Source: an uncultured Acidobacteriia bacterium (GTDB lineage Bacteria; Acidobacteriota; Terriglobia; Bryobacterales; Bryobacteraceae). From it: 64,000 nucleotides of DNA. Numbering within the stretch: the first letter of the stretch is position 1; the number at the start of each line of letters is the position of its first letter. The stretch lies in the NCBI GenBank assembly GCA_903875575.1, contig CAIQWJ010000074.1, forward strand, positions 1 through 64,000. The letters run 5' to 3'. Below are positions 37,459 to 46,170 of this stretch, piece after piece. A program made the translations under genes and the position numbers. The notes beneath the pieces are model-generated. The model ran no database searches. It worked only from the letters and a program-made list of their open reading frames with translations, and was not told the origin of the DNA.

Positions 37459-37503
37459 CGCAAAAACGGCGAGCTCCCAACCGGGGAACTCGCCGTTTTT
37501 GCG
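37459..37503. terminator. bidirectional terminator, YHYH gene and TonB receptor
   Basis: CGCAAAAACGGCGAG (37459-37473) pairs perfectly with CTCGCCGTTTTTGCG (37489-37503). The A-run and T-run inside the stem allow termination in both directions, serving both convergent genes. Confidence 0.9.
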
Positions 37504-37523
37504 TTGACAAGTCTGCTGCGTGG

Positions 37524-40500
37524 TTAGTAGGTGAACCGAAGGCTGATTTGGATTCTTCGGGTTCCCGTGACGCCGCCACCACCAAGGCCCTGGCCTGTCG
37601 AAACAGCGCTGATCGACTGACCGAAGAACGGCGAGTTCAGACTGCCAACCGGGTTCGCCAGATTGACGTGGTTGAAGATGTCAGTTGCCGAAACCGTGAG
37701 ACCGACGTTGTACCGGTGGCTGTTGCTGCCACCGACATTGCCGAGTCCGCCGCCGCGTCCACCACCACCGCCGAAGCCGCCACCACCGCCACCGCCGCGG
37801 GCACCACCACCGCCACCACCACCGGGAGCGCCGCCGCGTCCACCGCCGCCAAGACCACCGCCACCGCCGCCGGTAGAGCCTGCGACATTGCGCTTCTCGC
37901 CCCAGCCCCAGCTGCGGCTAAAGCGAATGTCGGCGTTCCAGCGGCTATTGCCGTTGGCATAATTGATCGGAATCAAGGCGGAACCGACAGCCGGTGCCGT
38001 ATTGAAATTCCCGAAAGGCGTACACTTGATATTGCCGCCACAGGTCGCCCCTGCCGGGGCAAAGGCAGGACGGTCATTGCTGACGCCGTCGCCATTGTAG
38101 TCAATACCGGAAGTGATATTGAACGGAGTAGCGGAGCTTGCGGTAAACGTGGGGGCTCCGGTCCAGCCGAAGGGCAGGCCAAGATTACCCGTCAGAAACA
38201 CGCGGTGGGGAGACGTCGTAGAACGGCCCCAATCCTGCGCGGTATTGTACTGATCGCTCGGCTGACCGCTCGAATTTGTGTGATAGTCGCTGAAGGTGTA
38301 GTAGCCATTCAGCGAGATATGGCTGTTCACTCGCGTTGTGGCGCTCACCACAAGCTGAAGCTCTTTGTAGAGCCCGGAATTTTCATACAGGTAAATGTAG
38401 CCCTGTCCCGGATAGGGCAGGATGCCGCCCGTCTTTGTGGCAGGATTGTAGGTACCTGGCAGAAATGCGTTGATCTGACGCGTGCGGGCGTCATGAACGC
38501 CGCGGGAATCAGTAAGGTTGATCGTCAGGCTGGTTCTGCCCGGCAGGGCGCGTTCCACGGAGCCCGCAAACTGCATCATGTAGGGCGCGTTCATGTTCTG
38601 CTGCACTTCATAAAGCGACTGATTGCTGGTGGCCAGGAGTGAGAGCGGCGGCAGGCCGGAGGGTGTTGAGAAATAGGCCAGTGCGGGGTATGCGGCCGCA
38701 CCGGATGTATTGGAACTAATGGAATAGTTCTGCTGGCCGCTGCCGTTGTAGCGCAGTGCATTCAGCACTTCGCTGACCGGGAACCGGTCATAGAACATAC
38801 CGAAGCCGCCGCGCAGCACGGTCTTGCTGGTCTTGCCGGCTTTCCCGCCTGGTGCCCAGGAAACGGCAACGCGCGGTGCGAAGTCTTTCTTGTCAGAGAT
38901 ATTCGTCTGCATTTCGTAGCGCAGACCGGCGCTGAGAGTAAAGTTAGGTTTCACGCGCCAGTCGTCCTGCGCGAAAACACCGGCGTCGAACTGCTTCGAA
39001 CCGAAGACCGACGGGCCGGAGTTCAGCGAGTAAGATGTCGGGCCGCAACCGGACGCCAGAATGTTCGCCATCGATACGCCCTGCTGCAGCATCAGTTCGG
39101 TATATTGATAATCCTGAAGCGAGTTCGGGCTGGTCAGCGCCGGAAGGTAGGGAAAGGCGCTGCCGTTGAAGCAGGTGGATGCCGCCACGTTATTCGGGGT
39201 GCTGAAGCCATAGGTGCCGTTAAAATTCGACGTGGACTTTGTGTCGAGGCTGTTCTGGCGGAGACGCGCACCCACTTTGAGAGCATGCTTGCCCTGGGTA
39301 ACAGTATTCGTTTCCTGAAATTCGTATGAGCGATTCCTGTTATAGTTGGCAGCCGTCGCGCCACCCGATGTGAACGCGCTTGAGACGCTGACCGTGGGAC
39401 CGGAGAAGCCGGCCGCATTGGAATTCGCGCGGGTGTCGTTCAGCTGAAAGAGAATCTCGTTGACCGACTTGGTGCCAATCACCATCGTTTCCGTAGCCTG
39501 CACAGTGTTGGTTTTATTGACGCCGAAAATCTGCTGCGAAGGCAGGTTGTAATTGCCTACGCCGCTTTCGCTCGAACCGCTTGACCGCTGATACCGCAGC
39601 ACCAGCGTGTTATTCGAGTTGATCGCGTAATCGATACGGGGGTTCGGCGACCAGTTCGTCGATGGCGTGGGGAAAGTGGCGTTGTAGCCCTGGATCGCAT
39701 AAGTTGGGCTCAGAACCTGTGCGTTGATCAGTTGGGCGGTGTTGAACTTGCGCTCGGAAATATCGAGGAACCAGGAGACCTTCTTACCCAGGGGGCCGCT
39801 GAGGCTGCCGGTAATCTGCCGATTATCGTAATTCGGCATGGCACCCTGCACGAACGGGTTCCGGGTGTCGAAATTGTGATTGCCGTAAGTGAAGAGTGCA
39901 CTGGCGTGATACGCGTCAGTTCCGGGCTTGGTGAAGATCTGGATGCGGCCAAAGCCGGGACGGTCGAATTCCGAAGCGAAGGGATTCGAATTCACGCGAA
40001 TCTCGCGGATGGAACTTTTCGGCGGCATCTGCCCGCCGCTAAAACCGTCGACAAATACCTGCGGGCCGCTCGGACCCGAGGAAGGTCCAGCCATGGCGGT
40101 CAACTGCGCCTGCAGATCGTCCGGATCGTCGGGCAGCGAGTCCAGATCGCTCGTGCTCAGTACGATGGCACCCGCGTTCTGGGAGGGGTCCACGCTGATC
40201 GCGCCGACGCCGGTTGACGTTACATCCACCTGAGTTGCCGCAGCTGCGATATCCAGCGAAATCGTCAGCGGAGTAGATGTCCCCGATGATACGGTGACAG
40301 TCTGGGTTGCTGTCGTGAATCCCGGTGCCGTGACACGGACCGTATACTGCCCCGCTGGCAGACTTTCCGTCACGACGCCGCCATTGTCGGTCTTATCGTC
40401 CTTCGTCTGCCCCGCGCCAGTGACGTGCACCGCCGCGCTGGGAACGCTGGCATTCGACGGATCGGTAACCGTGATGCGCATTGTACCGACTCCCTGCGCG

Positions 40501-40580
40501 TGCATTTGCTGCGCCGAAAACACAGTGAGAGCCGCCAGGGCCGCCACCAAACCCGCTTTTCTTATAGATGTAGTATCCAT
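37524..40580 (-). CDS. Oar-like TonB-dependent receptor, copy 1
   Basis: A 1018-residue outer-membrane protein with a signal peptide. Residues 30-110 are a carboxypeptidase-regulatory beta domain (GTMRITVTDPSNASVP…); then a plug (GFSGGQMPPKSSIREIRVNSNPF) and a large beta-barrel ending in LRFTY, with the terminal aromatic residue needed for assembly. Near residues 900-950 is an almost pure Gly/Arg tract (GGGGGG…RGGG), an odd loop. A TonB-energised uptake channel for large molecules is the family role. It is a close paralogue of the next gene upstream and faces the same way; the upstream 286 bases contain the promoter. Confidence 0.92.
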   Translation of the reverse strand: MDTTSIRKAGLVAALAALTVFSAQQMHAQGVGTMRITVTDPSNASVPSAAVHVTGAGQTKDDKTDNGGVVTESLPAGQYTVRVTAPGFTTATQTVTVSSGTSTPLTISLDIAAAATQVDVTSTGVGAISVDPSQNAGAIVLSTSDLDSLPDDPDDLQAQLTAMAGPSSGPSGPQVFVDGFSGGQMPPKSSIREIRVNSNPFASEFDRPGFGRIQIFTKPGTDAYHASALFTYGNHNFDTRNPFVQGAMPNYDNRQITGSLSGPLGKKVSWFLDISERKFNTAQLINAQVLSPTYAIQGYNATFPTPSTNWSPNPRIDYAINSNNTLVLRYQRSSGSSESGVGNYNLPSQQIFGVNKTNTVQATETMVIGTKSVNEILFQLNDTRANSNAAGFSGPTVSVSSAFTSGGATAANYNRNRSYEFQETNTVTQGKHALKVGARLRQNSLDTKSTSNFNGTYGFSTPNNVAASTCFNGSAFPYLPALTSPNSLQDYQYTELMLQQGVSMANILASGCGPTSYSLNSGPSVFGSKQFDAGVFAQDDWRVKPNFTLSAGLRYEMQTNISDKKDFAPRVAVSWAPGGKAGKTSKTVLRGGFGMFYDRFPVSEVLNALRYNGSGQQNYSISSNTSGAAAYPALAYFSTPSGLPPLSLLATSNQSLYEVQQNMNAPYMMQFAGSVERALPGRTSLTINLTDSRGVHDARTRQINAFLPGTYNPATKTGGILPYPGQGYIYLYENSGLYKELQLVVSATTRVNSHISLNGYYTFSDYHTNSSGQPSDQYNTAQDWGRSTTSPHRVFLTGNLGLPFGWTGAPTFTASSATPFNITSGIDYNGDGVSNDRPAFAPAGATCGGNIKCTPFGNFNTAPAVGSALIPINYANGNSRWNADIRFSRSWGWGEKRNVAGSTGGGGGGLGGGGRGGAPGGGGGGGARGGGGGGGFGGGGGRGGGLGNVGGSNSHRYNVGLTVSATDIFNHVNLANPVGSLNSPFFGQSISAVSTGQGLGGGGVTGTRRIQISLRFTY

Positions 40581-40797
40581 TAACCCTTGTACCTGTCCCT
40601 TTTACAGCGTCCCTGAGAAGACCGCCGTACCTAATCTATAGTTACTCATTACGACAGGTGTAATACGTAAGAATCTGTAATATATAAGTATTCGGGTGGT
40701 ACCGGTCCCATATTTGCTGCTGCGGGGGCTGGGAGGCGATGCCGGAATGGAAGGCGCTTCGCAGGGAAGATACCCATGGGATTTCGTTTGTAAACAG

Positions 40798-40842
40798 CAG
40801 AAAAGGCGAGGTGCCCCTTTTTCGGGAGCGCCTCGCCTTCTG
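40798..40842 (-). terminator. terminator after TonB receptor copy 2
   Basis: CAGAAAAGGCGAGG (40798-40811) pairs with CCTCGCCTTCTG (40831-40842) with two unpaired A bases, and the loop contains a T-run. On the minus strand it lies just beyond the receptor stop (40867). The rest of 40581-40866 shows only an AT-richer upstream region for receptor copy 1. Confidence 0.75.
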
Positions 40843-40866
40843 TGTCGAGTCAGGTCTTTCCGCCGG

Positions 40867-43800
40867 CTAATAGGTGAATCGCAGCGTGAACTGGATTCTG
40901 CGGTTACCGGTCACACCGCCCCCACCCAAACCCTGCGCCGAACTGACCGAACTGAGGGACTGGCCAAAGAATGGCGAGTTCAAACTGCCAACCGGGTTCG
41001 ACAGATTCACGTGGTTGAAGATGTTGGTTGCCGCAATGGTCAGGCCGATGTTGTAGCGATGGCTGCTGCTACCGCCCACCGTGCCGATTCCGCCGCCACG
41101 TCCACCACCGCCAAACCCACCACCGCCGCCGCGGGCACCACCGCCACCGCCACGGCCGCCACCAGCGGCACCGCCACCACCCATGGGAGCGCCGCCACCG
41201 CCGCCGCGACCACCGCCCGTGGCCGCCGCGACATTACGCTTTTCACCCCAGCCAAACGAGCGGGTGAAGCGGACATCAGTGCTCCAGCGGCTGTTTCCGT
41301 TGCCATAGTTGATCGGAATCGGAGTGTAGTTCGCGCCGGGAGCGATGTTGAAGTTGCCAAAAGGCGTGCACTTGATATTGCCGCCGCAGGCGGCACCAGC
41401 CGAAGCAAAAGCTGGACGGTCATTGTTAACGCCGTCGCCGTTGTAATCGATCCCCGAAGTGATATTGAACGAAGTCGGGGTGCTTGCCGAGACGGTCGGC
41501 GACGCCGTCCAGCCGTAAGGCAGGCCGACGGTGCCGATCAGGTTAAACCGGTTTCTCGGCACTGCCGCGCGGCCCCAATCCTGACTGGTATTGTATTCGT
41601 TGCTGGGCGTTCCGTTGGCGTTGGTATGGTAATCGGTCCATGACCAATACCCATTCAGCGAAACGTGGCTGTTCACCCGCGTGCTCATGCTGGTGATGAC
41701 CTGAAGCTCTTTGTACATCGCGCTGTTTTCGTAGAGATAGATGTTGCCCTGTCCGGGGAAAGGCAAAATGCCCGGAATCTTCGGGGTATCCGGATTGAAG
41801 GTTCCGGGAAGGTAAGCGTTGATCTGACGGGTTCGCATATCGTGCACACCGCGCGTATCCGTGATGTTAATCGTGAGGGTCGTCTTGCCAGGCAGCGCAC
41901 GTTCGATGGAGGCTGCGTTTTGAATCATGTACGCCGCCTTCTGATTCGCATAGACTTCATAGATCGACTGCGGAGTCGCCGTGAGAATTGAAGTGGCAGG
42001 TGTCGCGGGTCCGCCGACAGCTCCGAAATTGGCGAGTACCGGGAAGGCAACGGACTGGGGCGTCGATTGATTGATCGAGTAGTTCTGCTGACCGTTGCCG
42101 TTGTAGCGAAGTGCGTTCAGCGTGTCAGCGATCGGGAAGCGGCTAAAGAAGAGGCCGGTGCCGCCACGCAGCACGGTCTTGCTGGTCTTGCCGGCTTTGC
42201 CGCCCGGAGCCCAGGAGATGGCGATGCGGGGAGCCACGTCCGCCTTATCCGAGATGTTAGTCTGCATTTCATAACGAAGGCCGGCGCTCAGAGTGAAGTT
42301 CGGTTTCACGCGCCAGTCGTCCTGCGCGAAGAGACCGGCATCGAACTGATTGATCCCGAAGGTCGGCTGCCCGGCATTCAGGCTGTAGGATGTGGGGCCG
42401 CAACCGCCGTTCAGGATCTGGTTCATCGAGTAGCCGTGCTGCAAAAGCAGTTCGGTGTACTGGTAATCCTGGAGCGAATTGGGATTGGTCAGAGCCGGCA
42501 GTGTCGGATCGAGCGTGCCGTTGAAGCAGGGTGCCGCTGTGGCATTGGTTGGCGTGGAGAATCCGTAGGTGCCGTTAAAGTTGTTGGTCGATTGTACGTG
42601 GGTCTGCGCTTCCCGGATGCGTGCGCCAAACTTGATGGCGTGCTTACCCTGGGAGATGGTGTTGCTCTCCGTCAATTCGTAGCCGCGGTTGCGGTTGTAG
42701 TTCGCCTGTTGATTACCGCCCGAAGTGAAGGCGCTGGAAACCGCAATCGTCGGTCCGGGGGAGTAGGCTGCATTGGAGTTGGCGCGGGAGTCGTTGAACT
42801 GGAAGAGGATTTCGTTCACCGAATGCGTGCCGATCACCATGGTCTCGGTTGCCTGGATCGTGTTGGTCTTGTTCGTACCGAAGACTTCCTGCGTGGGCAG
42901 GACAAAGCCGCCGACGCCGGTTTCGCTTGCACCGCTGCTCCGCTGATACCGCAGTACCAGAGTGTTGTTGCCGTTGATGGCGTAATCGATGCGGGGATTG
43001 ATGGTCCAGTTCTTCGAAGGCGTCGCGAATGTTGAGTTATAGGTTTGGGGCGCGAAGGTTACCGGGTTGAGGATCTGAGCGTTAATCAGCTGGGCGGTAT
43101 TGAAGTTGCGCTGCGAGATGGTCAGGAACCAGGAGAACTTCTTCCCGAGTGGACCGCTAAAGCTGCCATCCATCTGACGGTTGTTGTAGTTCGGCATCGC
43201 ACCATTCACAAATGGGTTACGCGTGTCGAGGACATGGTCGCCAAAAACAAAGGTGCCGCTGGCATGGTACGCGTCAGTACCGGGCTTGGTGAAGATCTGT
43301 ATACGGCCGAAACCCGGGCTGTCAAATTCCGAAGCGAAGGGATTGGAATTGATGCGAATCTCGCGGATGGAGCTCTTGGGTGGCATCTGACCGCCACTAA
43401 AACCATCGATGAAAATCTGCGGCCCGTTTGGACCCGCCGCTGGACCCGCCATAGCGGTCAACTGCGCCTGAAGATCGTCAGGGTCGTCCGGCAGCGCGTC
43501 GATTTCCGCGTCGCTGAGAACGATAGCGCCGGCGTTCTGCGAGGGGTCGACGTTAACCGTAGCCGTTGTGGCCGATGTGACATCCACCTGAGATGCCGCA
43601 GACGCAATCTGAAGAGAAATCTCAAGAGGGCTGGACTGCCCGTTCGTCACCGCAACCGCCTGCGACGTTGCCGTCACGAAGCCCGGTGCTATGACCCGCA
43701 CTGTGTACTGCCCGGCGGGCAGGCTTGCCGAATAAATTCCGGCAGCGTCGGTCTTATCGTCCCGCGTCTGACCTGCACCAGTTACGTGAACAGCCGCATT

Positions 43801-43932
43801 GGGAACCACAGCTGCAGAGGGATCGACGACTGTGATCTTTAAAGTGCCAGATCCCTGCGCGAGCGCACTTTGCACAGCGAACACAGCCACACCAACCAAG
43901 GACAATGTTTTCTTTATGGAAACGATTTTCAT
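40867..43932 (-). CDS. Oar-like TonB-dependent receptor, copy 2
   Basis: A 1021-residue paralogue of copy 1, colinear along its length. It has a signal peptide (MKIVSIKKTLSLVGVAVFAVQSALA), the carboxypeptidase-regulatory domain (GTLKITVVDPSAAVVP), the same plug (GFSGGQMPPKSSIREIRINSNPF) and a barrel ending RIQFTLRFTY. It too has a Gly/Arg-rich loop near residues 905-955 (GGGRGGGGGAPMGGGG), but with a different order from copy 1. The tandem pair arose by duplication and may recognise different ligands. No periplasmic partner gene is adjacent. Confidence 0.92.
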   Translation of the reverse strand: MKIVSIKKTLSLVGVAVFAVQSALAQGSGTLKITVVDPSAAVVPNAAVHVTGAGQTRDDKTDAAGIYSASLPAGQYTVRVIAPGFVTATSQAVAVTNGQSSPLEISLQIASAASQVDVTSATTATVNVDPSQNAGAIVLSDAEIDALPDDPDDLQAQLTAMAGPAAGPNGPQIFIDGFSGGQMPPKSSIREIRINSNPFASEFDSPGFGRIQIFTKPGTDAYHASGTFVFGDHVLDTRNPFVNGAMPNYNNRQMDGSFSGPLGKKFSWFLTISQRNFNTAQLINAQILNPVTFAPQTYNSTFATPSKNWTINPRIDYAINGNNTLVLRYQRSSGASETGVGGFVLPTQEVFGTNKTNTIQATETMVIGTHSVNEILFQFNDSRANSNAAYSPGPTIAVSSAFTSGGNQQANYNRNRGYELTESNTISQGKHAIKFGARIREAQTHVQSTNNFNGTYGFSTPTNATAAPCFNGTLDPTLPALTNPNSLQDYQYTELLLQHGYSMNQILNGGCGPTSYSLNAGQPTFGINQFDAGLFAQDDWRVKPNFTLSAGLRYEMQTNISDKADVAPRIAISWAPGGKAGKTSKTVLRGGTGLFFSRFPIADTLNALRYNGNGQQNYSINQSTPQSVAFPVLANFGAVGGPATPATSILTATPQSIYEVYANQKAAYMIQNAASIERALPGKTTLTINITDTRGVHDMRTRQINAYLPGTFNPDTPKIPGILPFPGQGNIYLYENSAMYKELQVITSMSTRVNSHVSLNGYWSWTDYHTNANGTPSNEYNTSQDWGRAAVPRNRFNLIGTVGLPYGWTASPTVSASTPTSFNITSGIDYNGDGVNNDRPAFASAGAACGGNIKCTPFGNFNIAPGANYTPIPINYGNGNSRWSTDVRFTRSFGWGEKRNVAAATGGGRGGGGGAPMGGGGAAGGGRGGGGGARGGGGGFGGGGRGGGIGTVGGSSSHRYNIGLTIAATNIFNHVNLSNPVGSLNSPFFGQSLSSVSSAQGLGGGGVTGNRRIQFTLRFTY

Positions 43933-44135
43933 CTACTGTTGTATCCCCTTAAACGGATGTACTGAAGAGACGACACCAGCGTTGTATCGTTACCTGTTGA
44001 TACAGGCCGGCGTGTAAGGTTCTGTATAAATTTGGGTGGCCGGGGAACAAGGGGCAGGAAACTGATTGCAGCTTCATCGCTGCGAGGACAAACTACTCGG
44101 AATATTTATTTCCGCTTGACGTAAGCTTTATCTGA

Positions 44136-46127
44136 CTAACTGACAGGCCGCGCTCGGCCGCTCTCTACTACCCACCGGTGCAGCATCGCCGCACAATCGC
44201 GGGCTTCTTTGACAGAGGTCAGCTCCTTGATCGTCCAGCGCATCTTCCGCCCCCAGTTGGGATACTCAGCCGTTGTGCCCGGCAGGTTCTGCTGGTGCGG
44301 CTCTTTGGTCAGGTCTTCCTGGTTGATCAGCCACATGGCGCACGGCGTGGTCGCCAGAAAACCGGAAATCGCGTAATGCAGCTCACCCGTCAGATCTTTC
44401 AGCCGGGAAGCGTCGCGCTCGTAGCCGGCAGGCATCAGATTCGCAGCAAACATGGCGTCAAGGAGGAGTTGCTTGTCCCGGGCCCGATCCGCCAGTTGCG
44501 CGTCACGCGAGGCCTGATCGATTGTGTGAGCGCGGAGTCGCGCCTCAATGTCTTCCCCTGTCCAGTAGCCGACGATCGTCGCAAGGTCATGCGTGGAAGT
44601 GGAAGTTAAAGCCGAAGCGTTGTACTCGGCGGGCAGGCGAAACTCCGATTTCCGCTCCCAGGCGCGCTCAAAGTAGAGCAACTTATAGCTCAGGATGCCG
44701 AACCGGGCCAGTGTCTCGCGCACTTCGTCTTCCACGGTGCCCAGATCCTCGCCCACAATCACGCACTGATTACGTACGCTTTCGAGCGCCAGCACGCGCA
44801 CCAGATCCGCTGCGCGGTCGCGTACATAAGCGCCTTCTTTCGCGCTGTGACCTTCCGGAATCCAGTAAAGCCGGAACAGGCGCATCACGTGGTCGATGCG
44901 CAGCGCTCCGCCATGGCGCATCGATTTGCGGATCGATTCCGCAAACAGACGATAGCCATCCGCCCGATGCCGCACCGTATTTGGCGGTGGGAACGACCAG
45001 TCCTGGCCGGCCGGAGAGAAACCGTCCGGCGGCGAACCCACACGGCAACCCGTGATGAAAAACGGACGGTGCCCCCAGAGATCCGAGCCGCAGCGGTCTG
45101 TGGCGAGCGCCAGGTCGTGATACAACCCGACATTCATGCCTGCCGTGAGGGCGTGCTTCTGGACTTCGGCAATCTGCCGGTCCACCAGCCACTGGAGCCA
45201 GCCGTGAAAAAGGATGGCGCGGGCATTCTTGCGGCGGAAAGTGTCGATGGCGGGGCCTTCGGGAGAGCGATACTTCTCCGGCCAGTCCGGCCAGATCCAG
45301 AGATTGGGATCTTTAGCGTGCAGGTATTCGTCGAGCGCACAGTAGGTGGCGTAAATGGACAGCAGTTCGCCTTCCTGCTCGATCCACGCCAGACATTCCG
45401 GGCCGGGCGGATTCGTTTCGAATATGCGTTCAAGCGCCCGGCGCTTCAGCGCGGCCACCTGTTCGTATTCCACCGTGGGCGATTGCCGCAGACGTTCCAG
45501 TTCCGCGGGATCTTCCGCAAACACGTAGCCTTCGATGCTCTCCACGTCAAGATACAGGAAGTTCCGGTAGAAGATGCTGTTCGGCAGATACGGACTGGTG
45601 TTGTACGGCCGCCTGTTGTGGATGGCGTGCAGCGGATTGAGGGCGATGAAGTCCACCTCCAGCGTCTTCACCGACCAGTCAATGAGATCGCGAAGGTCGC
45701 GGAAATCGCCGCAGCCCCAATTGCGTTCGGAGCGAAGGCCATAGAGCGTGATGCCGAAGCCAGCAGTGCGACGCGTGGGCACGTGGGCGCGGTCCGGAGC
45801 CACGATGAGCCGGGCCGTTCTGCCGGCCGAACGAATCTCGTGATAGCCGAGGGGAAGTTTTGGTGCGGTGGCACCCGCCGCCACGTGGATACTCTCACCC
45901 GCTTCCGTGACGATTTCAACCGCTGTCAGTGCCTGAAAGGCCTCTGTCTCGCCAATCACCGTGGTGGAATCGTCGGCATCCACGGAGCCCGAAGCGGCCT
46001 CAATCGCGGCAATGATAGCGCGGTTGGTCGCTTCGGAAGTCGCGTGCGGCTGACCGAAGTTGTCCCAGAAGTTTTGTTGGATTCCAAGCCGTTCCGCTGC
46101 GTCGCGAAGGGCGTCATCGAATGGCAC
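44136..46127 (-). CDS. malQ: 4-alpha-glucanotransferase (amylomaltase)
   Basis: A 663-residue GH77 enzyme that moves maltodextrin segments in glycogen or maltose metabolism. The three catalytic acids are in LRIDHVMRLF (nucleophile Asp), IVGEDLGTVEDEV (acid/base Glu) and TSTHDLATIVGYW (stabilising Asp). The segment NPLHAIHNRRPYNTSPYLPNS lies in the catalytic barrel. The first 140 residues form the extra N-terminal beta domain of the longer MalQ type. It is the last gene of the argD-yjbQ-DUF4139-malQ series on this strand. Confidence 0.93.
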   Translation of the reverse strand: MPFDDALRDAAERLGIQQNFWDNFGQPHATSEATNRAIIAAIEAASGSVDADDSTTVIGETEAFQALTAVEIVTEAGESIHVAAGATAPKLPLGYHEIRSAGRTARLIVAPDRAHVPTRRTAGFGITLYGLRSERNWGCGDFRDLRDLIDWSVKTLEVDFIALNPLHAIHNRRPYNTSPYLPNSIFYRNFLYLDVESIEGYVFAEDPAELERLRQSPTVEYEQVAALKRRALERIFETNPPGPECLAWIEQEGELLSIYATYCALDEYLHAKDPNLWIWPDWPEKYRSPEGPAIDTFRRKNARAILFHGWLQWLVDRQIAEVQKHALTAGMNVGLYHDLALATDRCGSDLWGHRPFFITGCRVGSPPDGFSPAGQDWSFPPPNTVRHRADGYRLFAESIRKSMRHGGALRIDHVMRLFRLYWIPEGHSAKEGAYVRDRAADLVRVLALESVRNQCVIVGEDLGTVEDEVRETLARFGILSYKLLYFERAWERKSEFRLPAEYNASALTSTSTHDLATIVGYWTGEDIEARLRAHTIDQASRDAQLADRARDKQLLLDAMFAANLMPAGYERDASRLKDLTGELHYAISGFLATTPCAMWLINQEDLTKEPHQQNLPGTTAEYPNWGRKMRWTIKELTSVKEARDCAAMLHRWVVESGRARPVS

Positions 46128-46170
46128 TGAAGTCCAGTTTAGCGTGTCGAATCCGGCGCTTCGGAACGGA

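Noticed and set aside
44847-46130. 427-residue plus-strand frame opposite malQ
   Set aside because: It is antisense to a clear amylomaltase and reflects GC-rich codon use on the other strand.
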